From Oscillospiraceae bacterium (lineage in GTDB: Bacteria; Bacillota; Clostridia; Oscillospirales; Ruminococcaceae), in contig CAAFQL010000351.1 of the NCBI GenBank assembly GCA_900765125.1, forward strand, positions 1 to 7,863: DNA of 7,863 nt, given 5' to 3'. Made by a program: the position numbers and the translations under genes. The notes beneath the pieces are model-generated. The model saw only the letters and a list, made by a program, of their open reading frames with translations, made no database searches and was not told where the DNA came from. Shown one piece after another: positions 5,359 to 7,863 of this stretch (within the stretch, counting starts at the first letter, position 1; each line of letters starts with the position of its first letter).

Positions 5359-5721
5359 TTTTACTTCAGCATCGAACTCATCTGTTTTGATAAATTTTAT
5401 TATAAGTTTGTTTGGAAGACAAACAATTGGTGCTGATCCATACTTTAATTGCCCCATATTTACACACACTTTATCGGGACACTCTGCATCTTTTACGCAT
5501 ATTTGATGGTCTTGTATCTGAATAATATTTTTGCTTCCATTATAATCAACTTCAATGATTTTATCCTCTGATTTATGCAGATCAATTGTGTAAAGAACAT
5601 TGCCGTCCTGTATGATCTGCACTGTCTGACTATGAGGTTTTAATATAATCCATAGACTTCCGATAAGTCCTGCAAGAAATATCAGTATACATATAAGTAT
5701 TAGTATGTTTTTTGCTTTCAT
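5356..5721 (-). CDS. NusG domain II-containing membrane-anchored protein (EetA-like)
   Basis: Protein of 121 residues from ATG 5721, which starts a typical MKAKN signal-anchor; an upstream ATG at 5769 would add 16 residues that do not fit. Residues 5-27 are one membrane helix, the rest is outside. Residues 33-113 match the NusG_II family: VQIIQDGNVLYTIDL, then C75, the hallmark CPDKVC (81-86), G90, and PIVCLPNKLIIK with C101. Despite the name these proteins are not transcription factors. They are small extracytoplasmic proteins found beside ApbE, FMN-binding proteins and Gx transporters in Rnf/EET-like flavin electron-transfer loci. As far as I recall, the EetA protein of Gram-positive extracellular electron transfer carries this domain. 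The RBS (GAGAAAGTG) is weak. The gene is separated from the ApbE-Gx operon by a decayed fragment and appears to have its own promoter. Confidence 0.88.
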   Translation of the reverse strand: MKAKNILILICILIFLAGLIGSLWIILKPHSQTVQIIQDGNVLYTIDLHKSEDKIIEVDYNGSKNIIQIQDHQICVKDAECPDKVCVNMGQLKYGSAPIVCLPNKLIIKFIKTDEFDAEVK

Positions 5722-5783
5722 ATTTATATCACTTTCTCTTATATTGTTTGTACATTCGACATAAATCATCCTTTTATACTATC

Positions 5784-5812
5784 ATTATACAATATATTTG
5801 TAAAAAATGGAA
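5784..5812 (-). promoter_or_regulatory. Candidate promoter of the NusG-II gene
   Basis: On the minus strand a perfect -10 TATAAT (5789-5784) lies 17 bases after TTCCAT (5812-5807), a weak -35. An alternative is TTTACA with TAGTAT 17 bases on. The region is very AT-rich, so the -10 could be chance, but the gene needs a promoter because debris separates it from the upstream operon. The leader to ATG 5721 would be about 55 bases. Confidence 0.45.
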
Positions 5813-5844
5813 ACACTTATTTATTATATGATTAGGAAATAATA

Positions 5845-6110
5845 TTACTCCAATGGATACCAACCATTTTTTCTGCATAATATCTCAGAATCAAAGTGGC
5901 ATCGTGTTATGATTGCATCAATAATATCGACAACATCATCTCCATTCATATCCTCAAAAACATCTGTTTTTTCTGGAAGTGTAACTTCAAAGTAGAACGT
6001 CTGCCGGATTCAATTGCAGAAGCTTCATCATACAAGCTCTTTGGAAAAGCAACAGCTGTATCTTTCTTTGATGCCCCTTTACAGTAAACGATAAGAATTT
6101 GTGTTAGCAT
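5845..6110 (-). pseudogene. Decayed secreted-protein fragment with a half dockerin
   Basis: Two minus-strand frames carry one broken coding sequence. From 6110: MLTQILIVYCKGASKKDTAV, then AFPKSLYDEASAIESGRR. Around 5990-6006 the meaningful reading shifts to a frame open from 6009 to the TAA at 5845, TFYFEVTLPEKTDVFEDMNG and onwards. The second part contains DMNGDDVVDIID (codons at 5952-5917), a calcium loop of dockerin or EF-hand form with Asp/Asn at positions 1, 3, 5, 9 and 12. Position 6 is Asp instead of the usual Gly. Only one repeat exists, and the tail (AIITRCHFDSEILCRKNG, then WYPLE) does not continue as a second repeat. No RBS precedes the ATG and an in-frame stop lies just upstream, so the N-terminus and signal peptide are lost. 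The N-terminal part is not recognised. It appears to be the C-terminal wreck of an exported dockerin-like protein. Confidence 0.5.
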
Positions 6111-6125
6111 GCGTTAACTATCGTT
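6087..6125. repeat. Interrupted inverted repeat upstream of the dockerin-like fragment
   Basis: AACGATA (6087-6093) and TATCGTT (6119-6125) are perfect 7-base arms. Inside them GTTA (6103-6106) and TAAC (6115-6118) continue the pairing after a 9-base bulge. It lies between the Gx-transporter stop and the decayed fragment, and has no T-tract. It may be an operator, an element end, or chance. Confidence 0.3.
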
Positions 6126-6160
6126 CAATAATTCAGCCCGCATTTACGGGTCAAGATCAT

Positions 6161-6670
6161 TTATAATACATGATTGGATTTTTTGCAATGACTTACAACA
6201 GCTTCCATTATTAACCCGGTAAATAAACCGGTTAAACATCCGCTTAACATAAGAAAAGGAAGATACCAAATAACCTGAACAGATTGCATGACTATCATAG
6301 CAGCAGTGATTTGTCCTATGTTATGCAAAATTGCACCTATGATACTTGTTATCCAAAAATACTTTCTTTTCAGCAAATGATTGACAATAGACATTCCGCA
6401 CCAGCATAACAAGCCCCCGCTTAGCGAATAAAAGAAACTCACAAGTTGTCCTGCAAATAAAGAACCTAAAAAAATACGAATTAAGAGTACTATCAATGCA
6501 TCTTTAGGTTTATATTTAAAAAGAATAAATAATGTGATTATGTTTGATAGTCCTAATTTTATTCCCGGAATAGGAAAAGGCATAGGGATTTGCGCTTCTA
6601 CAATAAAAATGATCAACGCCATTGTTGTAAACATTGCCAAGGTTACAAGATGTCTGACTGATGTTTTCAT
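6161..6670 (-). CDS. Gx transporter family membrane protein (Hpre_diP_synt_I; EetB-like)
   Basis: Protein of 169 residues, the normal length for the family, with five or six hydrophobic helices. The signature lies near the N-terminus: MALIIFIVEAQIPMPFPIPG, then IKLGLSNIITLFIL (about residues 18-51), followed by KPKDALIVLLIRIFLGSLFAG, and later GAILHNIGQITAA. The family is often misannotated as heptaprenyl diphosphate synthase component I, but it is an integral membrane protein resembling ECF-transporter S components. It is found next to ApbE, NusG-II and FMN-binding proteins, and the EET protein EetB belongs here as far as I recall. The start chosen is ATG 6670, nine bases after AAAAGGAAG; ATG 6691 lacks a well-placed RBS. 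The gene begins 29 bases after the small Cys protein, same operon. A role in flavin or quinone handling at the membrane is inferred. Confidence 0.88.
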   Translation of the reverse strand: MKTSVRHLVTLAMFTTMALIIFIVEAQIPMPFPIPGIKLGLSNIITLFILFKYKPKDALIVLLIRIFLGSLFAGQLVSFFYSLSGGLLCWCGMSIVNHLLKRKYFWITSIIGAILHNIGQITAAMIVMQSVQVIWYLPFLMLSGCLTGLFTGLIMEAVVSHCKKSNHVL

Positions 6671-6699
6671 ACTTAACAGCTTCCTTTTCATTGAAATTT

Positions 6700-6888
6700 T
6701 TATAATCCTGCTAAAATTAAAACAGCAGAAAGCAAAATTGTAAACCATACCTCATTCCCTTTTAAGAAAAATCTACCGATGTGTGCATTTTTCTTAGGGC
6801 ATATAACCAGACATTTCTGACATACAGAGCTTCCTTTACAGAAAGCTATTCCTATTATAATTCCAAGTAATAAAAGAACACCTATCAT
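6700..6888 (-). CDS. Small two-helix membrane protein with a cysteine cluster
   Basis: Protein of 62 residues, no named family recognised. Residues 2-16 (IGVLLLLGIIIGIAF) and 47-62 (VWFTILLSAVLILAGL) are membrane helices. Between them lies a basic segment with C17, C23, C26 and C30 followed by Pro, spaced C-x5-C-x2-C-x3-CP. The last three cysteines and the Pro match the 4Fe-4S ferredoxin pattern CxxCxxCxxxCP, but the first position (20) is Ser and Cys17 is three residues early. It could hold a metal or an iron-sulfur cluster, or form disulfides. Its ATG overlaps the ApbE stop (ATGA, 6885-6888), a strong sign of translational coupling and of a real gene. Given its partners, a role in membrane electron transfer or assembly of the flavin module is inferred. 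Confidence 0.75.
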   Translation of the reverse strand: MIGVLLLLGIIIGIAFCKGSSVCQKCLVICPKKNAHIGRFFLKGNEVWFTILLSAVLILAGL

Positions 6889-7863
6889 GTAACTGCCGAT
6901 ATACCTTCCTTTGTAATGATATTCTGTTCATAAGAAGAAGAAAATGAATTCTGTATTCCTTCTGTAACATATAAAATATCATCATCTGTCAACAATATAG
7001 CGTCAAACATATCGCTGTTCTCCTGCCAGAATGAAGTTGCTTTTACAAGTCCCATAACAAATAGAGCAGTAGACAGACCATCTGCTAATGTACCATCTGC
7101 ACTGACAATAGTTACCGACTTAAGACCGCTTTCAGCAGGGTATCCTGTAGACGGATCAATGATATGATGATATGACTTTCCGTCCTGTTCAAAATAGCGT
7201 TCATAGCCTCCTGAAGTTATAACAGCTTTATCACAGATTTCTAAAACACCTATATAATCATTACTGCCATCAGGATTCTGCACAGCAACACGCCATGGAC
7301 TTCCATCAGGTTTACTTCCTAAAGTCTGCACATTGCCTCCTAAGCTTACAATTCCGCTCGTAACACCGTTGTCAGAAAAAACATCCATAAGCTTTGATGA
7401 AGTGTATCCTTTTGCAATACCACCTAAATCCACCATCATACCCGATATTCCGAATTCTGCCTTTTTATCCGCAAAATTAAAATGAAGTTCATCACAGTCT
7501 ATAAGTTTTAACAGCTGCTGCAACTCTGATTTTTCAGGTACACGATAATTTTGCGACGTAAATCCCCATGCTTCCATTAGCGGATACATCGCAGGATTAA
7601 AAGCTCCGCCTGTTTGTTTATAAAGCATCAGTGCTGACTCCATTATATAAGCTGTGTCTTCAGATAAAGTAAGATTTCCATTTTTATTTAAACATGATAT
7701 CTCGCTATCCTCTTTACCTATAGATAAGAGCGAATCCAAACGTTCTACCTCTGCGATAGCTGCATTGATTGCATCTTCTGCATGATTGCCATAAGCAGTA
7801 AGTGTCATGTATGTATCCATGGCAAACACATCTTTTACTATCTTCTCTGACTCACTTATATTA
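6885..7863 (-). CDS. apbE: FAD:protein FMN transferase (ApbE), 5' end outside the window
   Basis: The frame stays open to the right edge (codons before GTG 7829 read NISESEKIVKDV), so the true start and probable lipoprotein signal lie outside; GTG 7829 has no convincing RBS. Counting from that GTG, the visible family motifs are AMDTYMTLTAYG (3-14), FNPAMYPLMEAWGF (77-90), VDLGGIAKGYTSSKLMD (133-149), IVSLGGNVQTLGSKPDG (160-176), VITSGGYERYF (203-213), HHIIDPSTGYPA (221-232) and LADGLSTALFVMG (248-260) with its metal-binding Asp. All core residues I would expect are present. ApbE moves FMN from FAD onto Ser/Thr of extracytoplasmic proteins through a phosphoester bond, with Mg2+. It is the first visible gene of an operon with the Cys protein and the Gx transporter. 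Its flavinylation target, normally an FMN-binding-domain protein, is not in the window and probably lies to the right. Confidence 0.95.
   Translation of the reverse strand, partial: NISESEKIVKDVFAMDTYMTLTAYGNHAEDAINAAIAEVERLDSLLSIGKEDSEISCLNKNGNLTLSEDTAYIMESALMLYKQTGGAFNPAMYPLMEAWGFTSQNYRVPEKSELQQLLKLIDCDELHFNFADKKAEFGISGMMVDLGGIAKGYTSSKLMDVFSDNGVTSGIVSLGGNVQTLGSKPDGSPWRVAVQNPDGSNDYIGVLEICDKAVITSGGYERYFEQDGKSYHHIIDPSTGYPAESGLKSVTIVSADGTLADGLSTALFVMGLVKATSFWQENSDMFDAILLTDDDILYVTEGIQNSFSSSYEQNIITKEGISAVT

Noticed and set aside
5270..5506. Plus-strand frame of 78 codons opposite the NusG-II gene
   Set aside because: Antisense shadow of a well-supported gene; no RBS or family signal.
6133..6153. 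CCCG/CGGG mini-hairpin after the Gx-transporter gene as a terminator
   Set aside because: A four-pair stem without a following T-tract is too weak to call.

Overview
The window looks like a chromosomal segment of a low-GC, Gram-positive gut or rumen anaerobe, most likely Ruminococcus or a close relative (Oscillospiraceae). The main reason is a dockerin module of the Ruminococcus cellulosome type in the gene at 99-1214, plus a half-dockerin remnant at 5845-6110. AT-rich promoters, AGGAGG-like ribosome binding sites and the other gene families agree. The genus is an inference.

Left part (1-4345), a regulated redox island. A LysR-type regulator (3458-4345, +) is transcribed divergently from a tightly packed minus-strand operon. 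In transcription order the operon holds a 74-residue protein of unknown function, an iron-dependent alcohol dehydrogenase (GTG start at 3081), a lipoprotein flavodoxin, a secreted dockerin-flavodoxin-cyclophilin-like fusion, and the first 28 codons of an aldo/keto reductase that leaves the window at base 1. The two divergent promoters have near-consensus hexamers. A perfect 9+9 inverted repeat with the T-N11-A form of a LysR box covers the regulator's -35. The gene set recalls the E. coli yqhC-yqhD-dkgA aldehyde-reduction locus, with extracytoplasmic flavodoxins added.

Middle part (4346-5340), gene debris. A gene-poor stretch with short repeats ends in a perfect 14-bp hairpin at 4568-4606. 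Next is a CPBP-family membrane protease pseudogene on the minus strand, with a frameshift at an A-run near 4881-4884 and its C-terminal half missing. Its 5' end is fused to the DNA-binding-domain remnant of an AraC-type regulator on the plus strand (5136-5336).

Right part (5356-7863), a flavin-based envelope electron-transfer module on the minus strand. In transcription order it has ApbE (FAD:protein FMN transferase, open at the right edge), a 62-residue two-helix membrane protein with four cysteines, and a Gx-transporter (Hpre_diP_synt_I) membrane protein. After a decayed fragment with half a dockerin (5845-6110) comes a NusG-domain-II membrane protein with its own promoter. ApbE, Gx transporter and NusG-II proteins recur together in Rnf- and EET-like flavin clusters. 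No FMN-binding acceptor protein is visible here.

Both intact modules concern flavins and redox at or outside the membrane. The most unusual gene is the dockerin-bearing flavodoxin, which suggests that a flavin redox protein is displayed on a scaffoldin or the cell surface.
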